In this document: positions 1-6,677 of the stretch, piece after piece | Layout of the letters: every line of letters begins with the position of its first letter | How positions within the stretch are numbered: position 1 is the first letter of the stretch | Assembly (NCBI GenBank): GCA_902789325.1 | Contig: CADANN010000023.1 | Span: 1-34,684 of the forward strand | Direction: 5' to 3' | Origin: an uncultured Spirochaetaceae bacterium | Lineage (GTDB): Bacteria > Spirochaetota > Spirochaetia > Treponematales > Treponemataceae | DNA length: 34,684 nucleotides | Translations under genes and position numbers: made by a program | The notes under the pieces: generated by a model | What the model was told of the DNA's origin: nothing | What the model saw: only the letters and a program-made list of their open reading frames with translations | Database searches by the model: none

Positions 1-315
1 CAGATGCTCGTAGTTCTTTCACGCGAGTTTGACGTTTCTATAAATACTCTGCTCGGCTCTCCCCGCAAGCTTTTCTGCCAGTGCTGCGGAATGCCTCTCA
101 CCGAAGACTCCATGATCAGCCGAGAGCTGGACAAGACCTTCAATGAAGACTACTGCAAATGGTGCTACAACGACGGCGAATTTATTTACAAGCAGAAAGA
201 CTCCCTCATCGATTTCCTTCTGGAACACATGCCTAATCCTGACAACAAAAGTGACGATGAACGCCGCCAGTTTTACGACAATATGCTGTCACAACTAAAG
301 CACTGGAAGGCATAA
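1..315 (+). CDS. HTH (XRE-like) regulator with C-terminal zinc ribbon, 3' part only
   Basis: The frame is open to the left edge, so the start lies outside the window. The first visible residues (LVVLSREFDVSINTLLG) match the last helix of an XRE/Cro-type helix-turn-helix domain, where this 'F-V-S-(L/I)-x-x-L-L-G' ending is typical. A small zinc ribbon follows: CQCCGMPL, then YCKWCYNDGEF, giving two Cys pairs as in the 'putative zinc ribbon' family often fused to XRE domains. The tail (about residues 65-103) is charged and probably helical. The likely role is a cytoplasmic DNA-binding regulator with a structural zinc. Its target is unknown; it reads toward the ClbS-like gene, but that gene has its own promoter-like sequence. 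The domain call is good; the function is generic. Confidence 0.75.
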   Translation, partial: QMLVVLSREFDVSINTLLGSPRKLFCQCCGMPLTEDSMISRELDKTFNEDYCKWCYNDGEFIYKQKDSLIDFLLEHMPNPDNKSDDERRQFYDNMLSQLKHWKA

Positions 316-352
316 AAGCAACAGGCTGTTTCTTTTTTGTACCTCCACCACG

Positions 353-361
353 TGTTATACT
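353..361 (+). promoter_or_regulatory. Extended -10 promoter for the ClbS/DfsB-like gene
   Basis: TGTTATACT is an extended -10 element (TG, one base, TATACT) 22 bases before the ATG at 384. A strong ribosome-binding site (AAGGAGG, about 370-376) follows. No good -35 hexamer sits 16-18 bp upstream, only a T-run, which fits an extended -10 promoter. Confidence 0.45.
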
Positions 362-383
362 GATGTCATAAGGAGGGCACACT

Positions 384-938
384 ATGCCAAGACCAAGCAC
401 AAAAGAAGATCTGCTCAAAGCAGCACAGGAAAACTATAACACACTCATGGATTTTATCGACTCAATGACAGAAAAGGAGCTCACCACTCCCTTTGATTTT
501 TCAGGCCAGCCAAGCAAAAAAGAAGCCCACTGGAGCCGCGACAAAAATGTCCGCGACGTTCTGATTCATCTCTACGAATGGCACAAACTCATGATGCAGT
601 TCCCAAAGAACAACGCAAAAGTCACCGACAGCAAAAGCGCAATTTCAATTCTGCCGCCAGATTACAGCTGGAAAACCTACGGCGCCATGAACATGGTGTT
701 CTGGAAAAACCACCAGGAAACAAGCCTCGAGTCCGCAAAAGCCCTCTTCAAAAAAAGCCACGCCGACGTCATGAAGCTCATCGAAAGCTACACCAACGAA
801 GAACTCTTCAAAGCAAAATATTTCTGCTGGACCGGCACCGCCCCGCTCGGCTCCTACTTCGTAAGCAACACTTCCAGCCACTACGCCTGGGCGTTGAAGA
901 AGCTTAAGGCGCATAGGAAGAATTGCAAGAGTAAATAA
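384..938 (+). CDS. ClbS/DfsB family four-helix-bundle protein
   Basis: A 184-residue protein matching the ClbS/DfsB (former DUF1706) family. The N-terminal 'MPRPSTKEDLL' with a following helix is typical, as are the conserved 'W-S-R-D-K-N-V-R-D-V-L-I-H-L-Y-E-W' block (about residues 50-67) and the C-terminal 'S-H-Y-x-W-A-L-K-K-L-K-x-H' segment. The best-known member, ClbS, is a cyclopropane hydrolase that protects its host from the genotoxin colibactin. Most family members are annotated only as DinB-like bundle proteins, so detoxification is an inference. The start is set by AAGGAGG seven bases upstream. The codons are visibly more C-rich than in the AT-rich gene block that follows, which may mean a different history. 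It faces the nine-gene minus-strand block tail to tail. Confidence 0.85.
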   Translation: MPRPSTKEDLLKAAQENYNTLMDFIDSMTEKELTTPFDFSGQPSKKEAHWSRDKNVRDVLIHLYEWHKLMMQFPKNNAKVTDSKSAISILPPDYSWKTYGAMNMVFWKNHQETSLESAKALFKKSHADVMKLIESYTNEELFKAKYFCWTGTAPLGSYFVSNTSSHYAWALKKLKAHRKNCKSK

Positions 939-943
939 TCATT

Positions 944-1023
944 AAGGAGGGGAAAGCCTTCCCCTGGCTCGCACTTCGTTGCTCACCACCCCTTCCAGCG
1001 GGGGATTTCCCCCGCAACGCCCC
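944..1023. repeat. Dispersed structured repeat, copy 1
   Basis: This 80-bp element is nearly identical to 6596-6672 and lies in the same orientation. Both begin AAGGAGGGGAAAGCCTTCCCC and end CGCAACGCCCC. It contains two hairpins: GGGGAA/TTCCCC with loop AGCC, and GCGGGGGA/TCCCCCGC with loop TT. The differences between copies preserve the second hairpin. It lies in the space between the convergent ClbS-like and APH-like genes. No coding frame is convincing. Confidence 0.85.
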
Positions 1024-1036
1024 CTATTAATTCCAA

Positions 1037-1079
1037 AAATGCATATAATAATTAGTATTTATCATTTTTATATGCATTT
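1037..1079 (-). terminator. Intrinsic terminator of the nine-gene minus-strand block
   Basis: Perfect 12-bp inverted repeat: AAATGCATATAA at 1037-1048 and TTATATGCATTT at 1068-1079, with a 19-nt loop. Read on the minus strand, the hairpin runs straight into a TTTTT tract. The 5' arm contains the last codons and TAA stop of the APH-like gene. The stem is AT-rich, so it may be only moderately strong. Confidence 0.65.
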
Positions 1080-1997
1080 CTCATAATACTTCTCAAATAT
1101 TTTTATCAGAAGATTCTTTTCCTGCTCACTGACAGGTACTGGTTCATTTTGATTAAAACGAGCCCCTCTCTCTGACATGAAAATGCTACAGAAAATAAGT
1201 ACATATAGCTGAAGCGCTTTTTCCTGAGAAGGATTAAGATTCATTTCTTCTTTCAGATATTCTGCATAATCCAGATCTGCCTGCATACTTAACAGAGCCA
1301 TTGTTGTGAGCCCCAGTAAATAAACTTGATCTCCAAAAGTAATCCAATCCAGATCAATTATTCCAGAAAGTTTTTCTTCATGAATAAGCACGTTCTTTGT
1401 AGTTGCATCATCTAAAAAGGCTTCAGGCCGTATTGTTAAAAAGTAATCCTTAAAGCCTGGAATCAGTTCACGAACTTTTGAAGCATATTCTGTAGAAAAA
1501 ATCTTATTTTCCTTTATACCGTTTTCAGCTCTTTTAATATCATTTAATATAACTTCTTCCCATGTAGCAAATATGTTTTCTTTATCCTCATAAGAATTCA
1601 GAGAACCGAAACCTCTAGCCATAGGAAGTTTTTTGATTTCTTTCTGATAACTGATAAGTTTTTTTGCAATGGCTTTCTTTTCATCTTTTGAAAGGAATTT
1701 ATAAACAAGACCCAAATCTTTTCCAGGGATAAATGTCATTACAAAATAATAAGGAGCTACAGAAGTATTTTCTGAAATCACTTTGGGAATCGGAATATCT
1801 AAATCTTTTATTTTATTCAACCAATAAGTCGAACCCAAAATCAGATTTTTATCATCTGAAATTTTTACCACATATTTTTCATTGTTAATCTGTACTGTAT
1901 AAACATATCCAGCCAGTCCAACATTATTTCTTATGATTTCTGTTGGCTGAGTATAAGAAACTTCTTTGCATATTTTATTTACGATTTCTTCTGTCAT
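1068..1997 (-). CDS. APH/choline-kinase-like phosphotransferase
   Basis: A small-molecule kinase of the aminoglycoside phosphotransferase superfamily, 309 residues from the ATG at 1997. A GTG 39 bases earlier is also open, but its codons do not look like the family N-terminus and neither start has a strong ribosome-binding site. Visible motifs are the N-lobe Lys strand 'KYVVKISDD', a hinge-like 'VMTFIPGKDL', the catalytic loop in an unusual form 'FLDDATTKNVLI' (the usual H-G-D is replaced by L-D-D, with Asp and Asn kept), and the metal-binding 'GIIDLDWITFGD' as the DFG equivalent. The substrate is unknown; an antibiotic role is not supported. It is the last gene of the nine-gene block, 17 bases after the frameshifted phosphatase. 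Confidence 0.75.
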   Translation of the reverse strand: MTEEIVNKICKEVSYTQPTEIIRNNVGLAGYVYTVQINNEKYVVKISDDKNLILGSTYWLNKIKDLDIPIPKVISENTSVAPYYFVMTFIPGKDLGLVYKFLSKDEKKAIAKKLISYQKEIKKLPMARGFGSLNSYEDKENIFATWEEVILNDIKRAENGIKENKIFSTEYASKVRELIPGFKDYFLTIRPEAFLDDATTKNVLIHEEKLSGIIDLDWITFGDQVYLLGLTTMALLSMQADLDYAEYLKEEMNLNPSQEKALQLYVLIFCSIFMSERGARFNQNEPVPVSEQEKNLLIKIFEKYYEKCI

Positions 1998-2014
1998 TTT
2001 ACTTTTTAATCCAA

Positions 2015-2495
2015 TTAGTTTTTGAAGTATTCCCACTCAATAATTTCTGCAGGTTTCATATGCTCAATACCTGTGAGAGCCTCAAACATCATACTATGTC
2101 CAACAAAAATTACCTTTCCGAAACCAGCATATTTTTCAGCAACTCTTTGCATTCTTTTTCTTACTTCATCAAAAGTCTCCCACCTCAGCTGCTGACCCTT
2201 GGGATAGACTCCTTTATTTTCATAAAACTCTTTTGCAAGAGAAAAGGCTTCTTCAGAAGTTTTATATTGATTCGTTTTATCTGGAATCCATTCGTGCAAA
2301 TCAATTTCCACACAAATCTTCAAGCCGGTTTCTCTGGAAATTATTGCTGCAGTTTGTAAGGCTCTGGTGTATGGAGAAGTCACAATTATTTGGGCTGATT
2401 TTAAGCGCTGATCTTTTGCAGTTTTTTCTACCTGCTCGATTCCAGTTTTTGAAAGAATCTGCTTCGCCGTGTCTTACTAAATAGAAAAGTGCCAA
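2015..2495 (-). pseudogene. Histidine phosphatase family gene with a single-base frameshift
   Basis: The N-terminal piece 'LALFYLVRHGEADSFK' carries the RHG phosphohistidine motif. The rest continues in another frame: 'GIEQVEKTAKDQRLKSAQ', then 'SPYTRALQTAAII' and the second catalytic His in 'VIFVGHSMMFEAL'. The two frames join at a five-A run (forward T-run 2446-2450); removing one A gives a continuous phosphoglycerate-mutase-like protein of about 160 residues. The start is TTG at 2493-2495, supported by GAGG nine bases upstream and a stop codon three codons upstream in frame. This is either a real recent inactivation or a base-calling error in a homopolymer. Both reading frames are otherwise intact, which argues for recent or artificial origin. 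It sits 18 bases after the GNAT gene. Confidence 0.8.
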
Positions 2496-2513
2496 GATTC
2501 TTTACCTCAATTT

Positions 2514-2972
2514 CTATCTATTTTCCAAACTAAAATGATAGACTCGTACATTTCCATCCATCTCTTCAGAATCAATCTTAAAGCCACACTTTTTTGTATA
2601 AAAGCTGATATTCTTTTCTTTGTCTGCCGGAGTTACTAATTCGATTTTTTTCCAGTCTTTATTTTGTTCCTTAAAAAATTCAAATAATTTATGACCAATC
2701 CCCTTTCGCTGATATTCAGGAATCACACAAAGAGTGCCAAGATAATAAAGACCATCATCCTTCTTCAAAACAGATATAGCCCCAACTGCAACCGAGCCAA
2801 CATAAGCGATATATTTTGAAGTTTCATTAATTGATTTTTCCATGTCGCTGACAGACTTGCCGTATCCCGGACACTCTCCATATTTCACATAATCTTCATA
2901 GAAGGCTTTGTTATAAATATCAACGAGAAGCTCGGCATCTTCGGCTGTGGCAGCTTTAATCTCTAAATCCAA
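2514..2972 (-). CDS. GNAT family N-acetyltransferase
   Basis: A 152-residue single-domain GNAT enzyme transferring an acyl group from acyl-CoA to an unknown amine. The acetyl-CoA-binding motif A is clear at about residues 78-100: 'LGTLCVIPEYQRKGIGHKLFEFF', with the pyrophosphate loop Q-R-K-G-I-G. A motif B-like 'ISFYTKKCGFK' follows near residue 124. The start codon is TTG, with GGAG eight bases upstream inside the end of the preceding MazG-like gene (2-base gap), so translation is probably coupled. No substrate can be read from the sequence. A tyrosine-rich segment (EDYVKYGECPGYGKS) lies in the acceptor-site region. Confidence 0.85.
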   Translation of the reverse strand: MDLEIKAATAEDAELLVDIYNKAFYEDYVKYGECPGYGKSVSDMEKSINETSKYIAYVGSVAVGAISVLKKDDGLYYLGTLCVIPEYQRKGIGHKLFEFFKEQNKDWKKIELVTPADKEKNISFYTKKCGFKIDSEEMDGNVRVYHFSLENR

Positions 2973-2974
2973 AA

Positions 2975-3295
2975 TTACAACTCCGTATATTTTTTGCTGC
3001 TGCCACGGGCCTTGTCCACCGGATATTTTTTTTCGTTCATATCCATCTTCATGTTTACAATTTCATCTTCATCCAGGCCCAGCACGTCTAAAAGGTCGCG
3101 GCAATAAACCAGGACGTCGGCAAGTTCTTCTTTTACGTGCTGAAGGTCGTATTCTGTGTCGCTCCACTGAAAACATTCGAGCAGCTCGTTTGCTTCAATC
3201 GAAATTGATTTTGCAAGATTTGCAGGACTGTGATACTGGCCCCAGTCGCGGTCTGAAATAAATTTTCTGATTCTGTTTATTGTTGCTTCTATCAT
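2975..3295 (-). CDS. MazG-like nucleotide pyrophosphohydrolase
   Basis: A 106-residue all-alpha NTP pyrophosphatase of the MazG/RS21-C6 type. Such enzymes hydrolyse non-canonical or excess dNTPs to the monophosphate and pyrophosphate. The Mg-binding signature is present: 'EANELLECFQW' near residue 34 and 'EELADVLVYCRDLLD' near residue 56, followed by the family's 'KYPVDKARGSSKKY' tail that contacts the nucleotide. The length fits single-domain members such as dCTPases. An AAGGA ribosome-binding site lies in the last codons of the upstream kinase gene (1-base gap). Together with the NUDIX gene nearby it suggests a house-cleaning theme in this block. The family is confident; the nucleotide preference is not known. 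Confidence 0.88.
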   Translation of the reverse strand: MIEATINRIRKFISDRDWGQYHSPANLAKSISIEANELLECFQWSDTEYDLQHVKEELADVLVYCRDLLDVLGLDEDEIVNMKMDMNEKKYPVDKARGSSKKYTEL

Positions 3296-3296
3296 T

Positions 3297-4298
3297 TTAT
3301 AATTCCTTTTTTATATCATCTTCCTTTTCCCGAAGATACCTAATTCTATTAAGTGTCTGTACAACCTGCTCTACGCCCATCTGTTTTTCAGCTTCATCTG
3401 TACAGGCTCCAAGGGCTCTTTGAATATTATACTCCAGCCATTCAATCCAGGTATAGGCTAGACCTAAGATTTTTTGATAATCATGAAAACCGTTGTCGTA
3501 AGCCTGATGATAACCTTCAAAAAACGACCTGACAAGATTAAGCTTGAGATTACAAGTTGTGATTCCCGACCACTGCAAAGCGAGCTGCAAAACATGAGAA
3601 GCTGGATTTCCATAATCAAGACACTCAAGGTCGATTACCAGCGGCTTCCCATTTTCCCACATTACGTTTTTTGGATCCATGTCTTCGTCGGAAATGCGGA
3701 TTATGTCAGGAAGATTTTTGCGCGCTTCATTCACCTGATTTTGTGCATATTCCAGAAGTTTGAGATTTTCACCAAGCAGACTTACGATTTCGCTTTTTGA
3801 TTCAGTTGCCATGTCCGCATATTTTTTCCAATCTATCTGACTGAACTCTGGCGCACCGTGCTCTGCTCCCACCTCATCAAAATCAATTGCATGAATCTTT
3901 CCCAGCGTGTTTCCCGCAAGGAAACACTGCTCCTCAGTTATATTATCCCAGTCAGTTACCTTTGCATCGTGCCAGTCAAAAATGTAAAAGTAATTTCCTT
4001 CGAAGTCCTGCATCTTCTTGCCATCAAAAACCAAAGCCGGCACAATCGGCAGTCCCGCCTTTTCAAGAATCCCTTCAAGCTTTTCTGCCCTTGCATAATT
4101 TACCTGCGCCTGCGGTCTCTTCATGATTTCCGGATTTAAATGCTTAACAGCAAAGCTCCGACTACCCTCAGTGCCACAAGCTGTCACCTTATACATCCTG
4201 TGCATAAAACCGCCGGAAACATTTTCAATCGGCAGAATCACATCTCCCAGCCCGAGTTCCTTAAATAATCTGATTATTAAATCTTTTATTTCAAACAC
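3297..4298 (-). CDS. APH-family phosphotransferase
   Basis: A 333-residue kinase-fold protein. The N-lobe has 'ENVSGGFMHRMYKV' (nucleotide loop) and 'SFAVKHLNPEI' with the Lys. The hinge is 'YFYIFDWHDAK'. The C-lobe has the catalytic loop 'RISDEDMDPKNVMW' (Asp and Asn kept; the usual His-Gly is Ser-Asp-Glu) and the metal site 'LVIDLECLDYGNP'. It resembles uncharacterised homoserine/choline-kinase-like proteins more than drug-resistance enzymes. The start is GTG at 4296-4298 with AAGGA six bases upstream. It lies 15 bases after the NUDIX gene and 1 base before the MazG-like gene. The block thus holds two such kinases that differ clearly in sequence, so they are not a recent duplication. Confidence 0.8.
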   Translation of the reverse strand: MFEIKDLIIRLFKELGLGDVILPIENVSGGFMHRMYKVTACGTEGSRSFAVKHLNPEIMKRPQAQVNYARAEKLEGILEKAGLPIVPALVFDGKKMQDFEGNYFYIFDWHDAKVTDWDNITEEQCFLAGNTLGKIHAIDFDEVGAEHGAPEFSQIDWKKYADMATESKSEIVSLLGENLKLLEYAQNQVNEARKNLPDIIRISDEDMDPKNVMWENGKPLVIDLECLDYGNPASHVLQLALQWSGITTCNLKLNLVRSFFEGYHQAYDNGFHDYQKILGLAYTWIEWLEYNIQRALGACTDEAEKQMGVEQVVQTLNRIRYLREKEDDIKKEL

Positions 4299-4313
4299 AA
4301 AAAATCCTTTTAC

Positions 4314-4793
4314 TCAGACAACAAACTTCTTCATCTGACAACCCACAAGTTCTGAATCCGGCATTGCCAAAAGTTCCTGAGCTGTAACCCAGCGGTAATC
4401 ACAAGTCTCGCCTTCCTGTAATTTTATTGAGTCTTTAGCACAGTCAGTTACACACAAGAAACGGCAGTGTATACAAGTTCCACCGAGCGACCAGTTTAAT
4501 TGTTCAAGAGTCTCTGCAACAATTCCGGTCTCTTCGCGGAGCTCTCTCATCGCACCTTCAACCGCAGTCTCACCTTGCAGCGCCGAGCCACCTGCCCCTG
4601 CTTCCCACATATTCGGATAAAGAGGCTTAGTTGGATCTCGCCTCATCAAAAGATAAGTTCCATCTATATGTCTTACAAGAACTTCACAAACAAGATGATA
4701 AACTCCATCCGGAATCTTTTCCTGCGAATCACGAATTAAAGTAAGTCCTTCAATTTTTTCAAAGTTTGAATTGTAAGCATCCCATAATTCCAT
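4314..4793 (-). CDS. NUDIX hydrolase
   Basis: A 159-residue NUDIX enzyme hydrolysing a nucleoside-diphosphate-linked substrate. The NUDIX box is complete at about residues 67-89: G-G-S-A-L-Q-G-E, seven residues, then R-E-L-R-E-E-T-G-I, which supplies the Mg-binding glutamates. The N-terminal 'MELWDAYNSNFEKIEG' and 'GVYHLVCEVLVRHIDGTYLLMRRDPTK' resemble the IPP-isomerase-like NUDIX subgroup of unknown substrate. The start is the ATG at 4791-4793, with AAGGAG about eight bases upstream; an earlier in-frame start would give an unlike, strongly basic leader overlapping the previous gene. It is the fourth gene of the block. Confidence 0.88.
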   Translation of the reverse strand: MELWDAYNSNFEKIEGLTLIRDSQEKIPDGVYHLVCEVLVRHIDGTYLLMRRDPTKPLYPNMWEAGAGGSALQGETAVEGAMRELREETGIVAETLEQLNWSLGGTCIHCRFLCVTDCAKDSIKLQEGETCDYRWVTAQELLAMPDSELVGCQMKKFVV

Positions 4794-4815
4794 TTTTAAA
4801 TCTCCTTTTTTATAG

Positions 4816-5634
4816 CTAAAACAACTCTTCCGCTTTCTTCGCCGTCTGCTTTCTCTTTTCCAGAGTTTTATCAAACATCAAATCGGCAACTTCTGGAAAG
4901 CCTTCGTAAATCACTTTGGCTCCTTCTTCTGTGATTCCGCCTTTTGTTGCAACACGGGAAACAACATCTTCAAAAGTCATATTCTTTTTAAGCATCAACT
5001 CGCTTGTAGCAGAAACAGTTTTTAAAACCATCTGAACAATCTGCTCTGAAGAAATCTCCGTGTGCTTTTTTGCTGACTGGCAGATTACATCAAAAATCGA
5101 AGCAATGAAGCCCGGCATACAGCTCACCAGTTCCGAGCCCATTCCAATTTCGTTTTCTGGAAGTTCAATAACTTCGCCAAGGCATTTTAAGATTTCACAC
5201 AACTCAGCTTTATCCGACGCTTCTACCATGTTATTGTAGCAGACAAGCGATTGCGATTTATTGATTTCGGCAGTCACGCTCGGAATCATTTTTGCGATTT
5301 TATGCGCACAATTTCTGCAGAGGATTTTTTCCAGCTGAGCAAAAGAGACGCTTCCATTCAATGAAATCACCAGAGTCTCAGCTCGTACAGAATCAGCAAT
5401 TTCTTCAAGAATGATTTTTATATCCACCGGCCTTACACACAGAAAAAGAAAATCCACAGACGCAGCAACCTCAGCATTCGACAGACAAAGCTTAGCCCTT
5501 CCTTCCATCTCCTGCAGCTTGGTCAGTGTTCTGTTCGCAAGATAGAGCGAATCCTTATCTGCAATGCCCGCAGCCAGAAAATTTTCCGCAAGCATCTTGC
5601 CCATGCTTCCGTATCCGATTATTCCGATTTTCAT
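4816..5634 (-). CDS. ProC/ComER-family NAD(P)-binding reductase
   Basis: A 272-residue protein of the pyrroline-5-carboxylate reductase family. The Rossmann dinucleotide loop is at the N-terminus ('MKIGIIGYGSMG'). 'FLFLCVRPVDI' and 'VISLNGSVS' follow the family pattern, and the C-terminal dimerisation helices include 'RVATKGGITEEGAKVI', equivalent to the V-x-S-P-G-G-T-T motif of ProC. The Ser-Pro of that motif is changed to Thr-Lys and the middle region departs from true ProC, so it may be a ComER-like paralogue rather than the proline-biosynthetic enzyme. The start at 5634 has GGGAGG upstream and overlaps the tautomerase stop as ATGA, which implies coupled translation. Confidence 0.8.
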   Translation of the reverse strand: MKIGIIGYGSMGKMLAENFLAAGIADKDSLYLANRTLTKLQEMEGRAKLCLSNAEVAASVDFLFLCVRPVDIKIILEEIADSVRAETLVISLNGSVSFAQLEKILCRNCAHKIAKMIPSVTAEINKSQSLVCYNNMVEASDKAELCEILKCLGEVIELPENEIGMGSELVSCMPGFIASIFDVICQSAKKHTEISSEQIVQMVLKTVSATSELMLKKNMTFEDVVSRVATKGGITEEGAKVIYEGFPEVADLMFDKTLEKRKQTAKKAEELF

Positions 5635-5987
5635 TTTTGATTCCCTCCCATTCCCCAATTTTCCAGAGGAGGTTCATTCATCACAATAAAAACATCGGTC
5701 GCGGGAATTCCAAGTTTTTCGCACAGCAGCCCTGTGATTTTTTCAATCGCAGTTTTTTTCTGTTCGCGAGTTCTTCCAGGAAAAATCGTGAGTTCAATAA
5801 TCATAAAGTTTTCAGTTTTACCTTCCGGCGCTTCCCAGCAGGATTTATCAAATTCTTCAATCCGCTGAAACCTGTCCCAGTCAGCAATTCCAAATGAGTC
5901 AATCAAACCTTCATGAATACAATCAAAAACCGTCTTCTTAAATTCGGGAGTTTTTCCCTCAAGCATATTTACTTTTACTAATGGCAT
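5631..5987 (-). CDS. Tautomerase-superfamily protein (MSAD-like)
   Basis: A 118-residue protein of the tautomerase superfamily. After removal of Met the chain starts with Pro ('MPLVKVNMLEG'), the catalytic base or nucleophile of this fold. The pattern 'MIIELTIFPGRTREQKKTAIEKI', then 'GIPATDVFIVMNEPPLENWGMGG', resembles malonate-semialdehyde-decarboxylase-like tautomerases. The start at 5987 is chosen because it places Pro at position 2; the 21 codons upstream are an unrelated extension into the GNAT gene. The ribosome-binding site is weak. The gene is second in the block, 22 bases after the GNAT gene, and overlaps the next by 4 bases. Substrate unknown. Confidence 0.8.
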   Translation of the reverse strand: MPLVKVNMLEGKTPEFKKTVFDCIHEGLIDSFGIADWDRFQRIEEFDKSCWEAPEGKTENFMIIELTIFPGRTREQKKTAIEKITGLLCEKLGIPATDVFIVMNEPPLENWGMGGNQK

Positions 5988-6009
5988 ATTTTTCTCGACC
6001 TTTCTTAAT

Positions 6010-6573
6010 TTATTTTTTGAAAATCCAATAACCGTTAAATGCAACTCCATCTTTTGCTACAAGCAGCGAATCAGTTTTTTCAAAACCAAAAGCCTTCGCT
6101 GCAGCTGCACGTTCCACAGCATAAATCGGAATTTTTGTAGCAACCTGTTTACAGTCAAACATTTCAAAAATCTGAGGAACAATGAGCGACATAATTTCTT
6201 TCAACACCTCTGCTCTTTCGTAACTGCTGCCGACATCAAGACGCAAAACTCCCGACTCATTAAAAGCATCTTCCGAAAGCCGCTTGAACGATTCGATGGT
6301 TCCAATTGCCTTGCCTGTTGCCTTTTCAATTATCGCCCAGCGCACAAACCACTTTTCGCGGTAAGAATAAAGCCAGAAATCCATAGCCTTGTCCATGCGC
6401 TCTTTTGTGTCATAATAAAAATTATCGCCGTCGCAATTATCGCTGTTAAAAAACGGAAGCGCATTTTTATCGCCGTAAACCTTAATCAAATCATCCACAT
6501 CCGACTTTTCTACAAGCCGCAAAAGCCAGCGCTCATTTTCAAACTTCGGACATTCCTCATAAACATTTTTCAT
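6010..6573 (-). CDS. GNAT family N-acetyltransferase (RimJ/RimL-like)
   Basis: A 187-residue GNAT of the RimJ/RimL-like type. The N-terminal 'ENERWLLRLVEKSDVDDLIKVYGDKNALPFFNSD' is typical of that subgroup, as is the central beta strand pair 'WAIIEKATGKAIGTIESF'. Motif A is atypical: 'GVLRLDVGSSYERAEVLKEIM' lacks a clear Q/R-x-x-G-x-G/A loop, so acetyl-CoA binding may be weaker or different. The end 'AERAAAAKAFGFEKTDS' matches the usual 'N-x-x-S-x-x-x-x-x-K-x-G-F' region in position. AGGAG lies six bases before the ATG. It is the first gene of the nine-gene block, and repeat copy 2 starts only 22 bases upstream, so the promoter must lie in or beyond the repeat. Confidence 0.75.
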   Translation of the reverse strand: MKNVYEECPKFENERWLLRLVEKSDVDDLIKVYGDKNALPFFNSDNCDGDNFYYDTKERMDKAMDFWLYSYREKWFVRWAIIEKATGKAIGTIESFKRLSEDAFNESGVLRLDVGSSYERAEVLKEIMSLIVPQIFEMFDCKQVATKIPIYAVERAAAAKAFGFEKTDSLLVAKDGVAFNGYWIFKK

Positions 6574-6595
6574 TTTTTGCTCCTAATTTATAATG

Positions 6596-6672
6596 AAGGA
6601 GGGGAAAGCCTTCCCCTCGCTCGCACTTCGTTGCTCGCTACCCCTTCTAGCGGGGACACCCCGCAACGCCCC
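6596..6672. repeat. Dispersed structured repeat, copy 2
   Basis: A 77-bp copy of the element at 944-1023, in the same orientation. Its second hairpin is GCGGGG/CCCCGC with loop ACA, shorter on both sides by the same amount than in copy 1, so pairing is kept. It lies between the radical SAM stop (6678) and the first gene of the nine-gene block (6573). Confidence 0.85.
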
Positions 6673-6677
6673 GATAT

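Noticed and set aside
578..907. Long second frame inside the ClbS-like gene
   Set aside because: It is very Arg/Lys/Gln-rich with no family features and is fully inside a recognised gene; a shadow frame.
1068..4298. Aminoglycoside resistance by the two APH-family genes
   Set aside because: Their catalytic loops depart from those of resistance kinases and nothing else points to drug resistance; only the fold is supported.
1068..6573. Integron cassette array suggested by the APH/GNAT/NUDIX/MazG gene mix
   Set aside because: Gaps between genes are 1-22 bases or overlaps, too short for attC sites, and no integrase or attC-like fold is visible. It looks like an operon.
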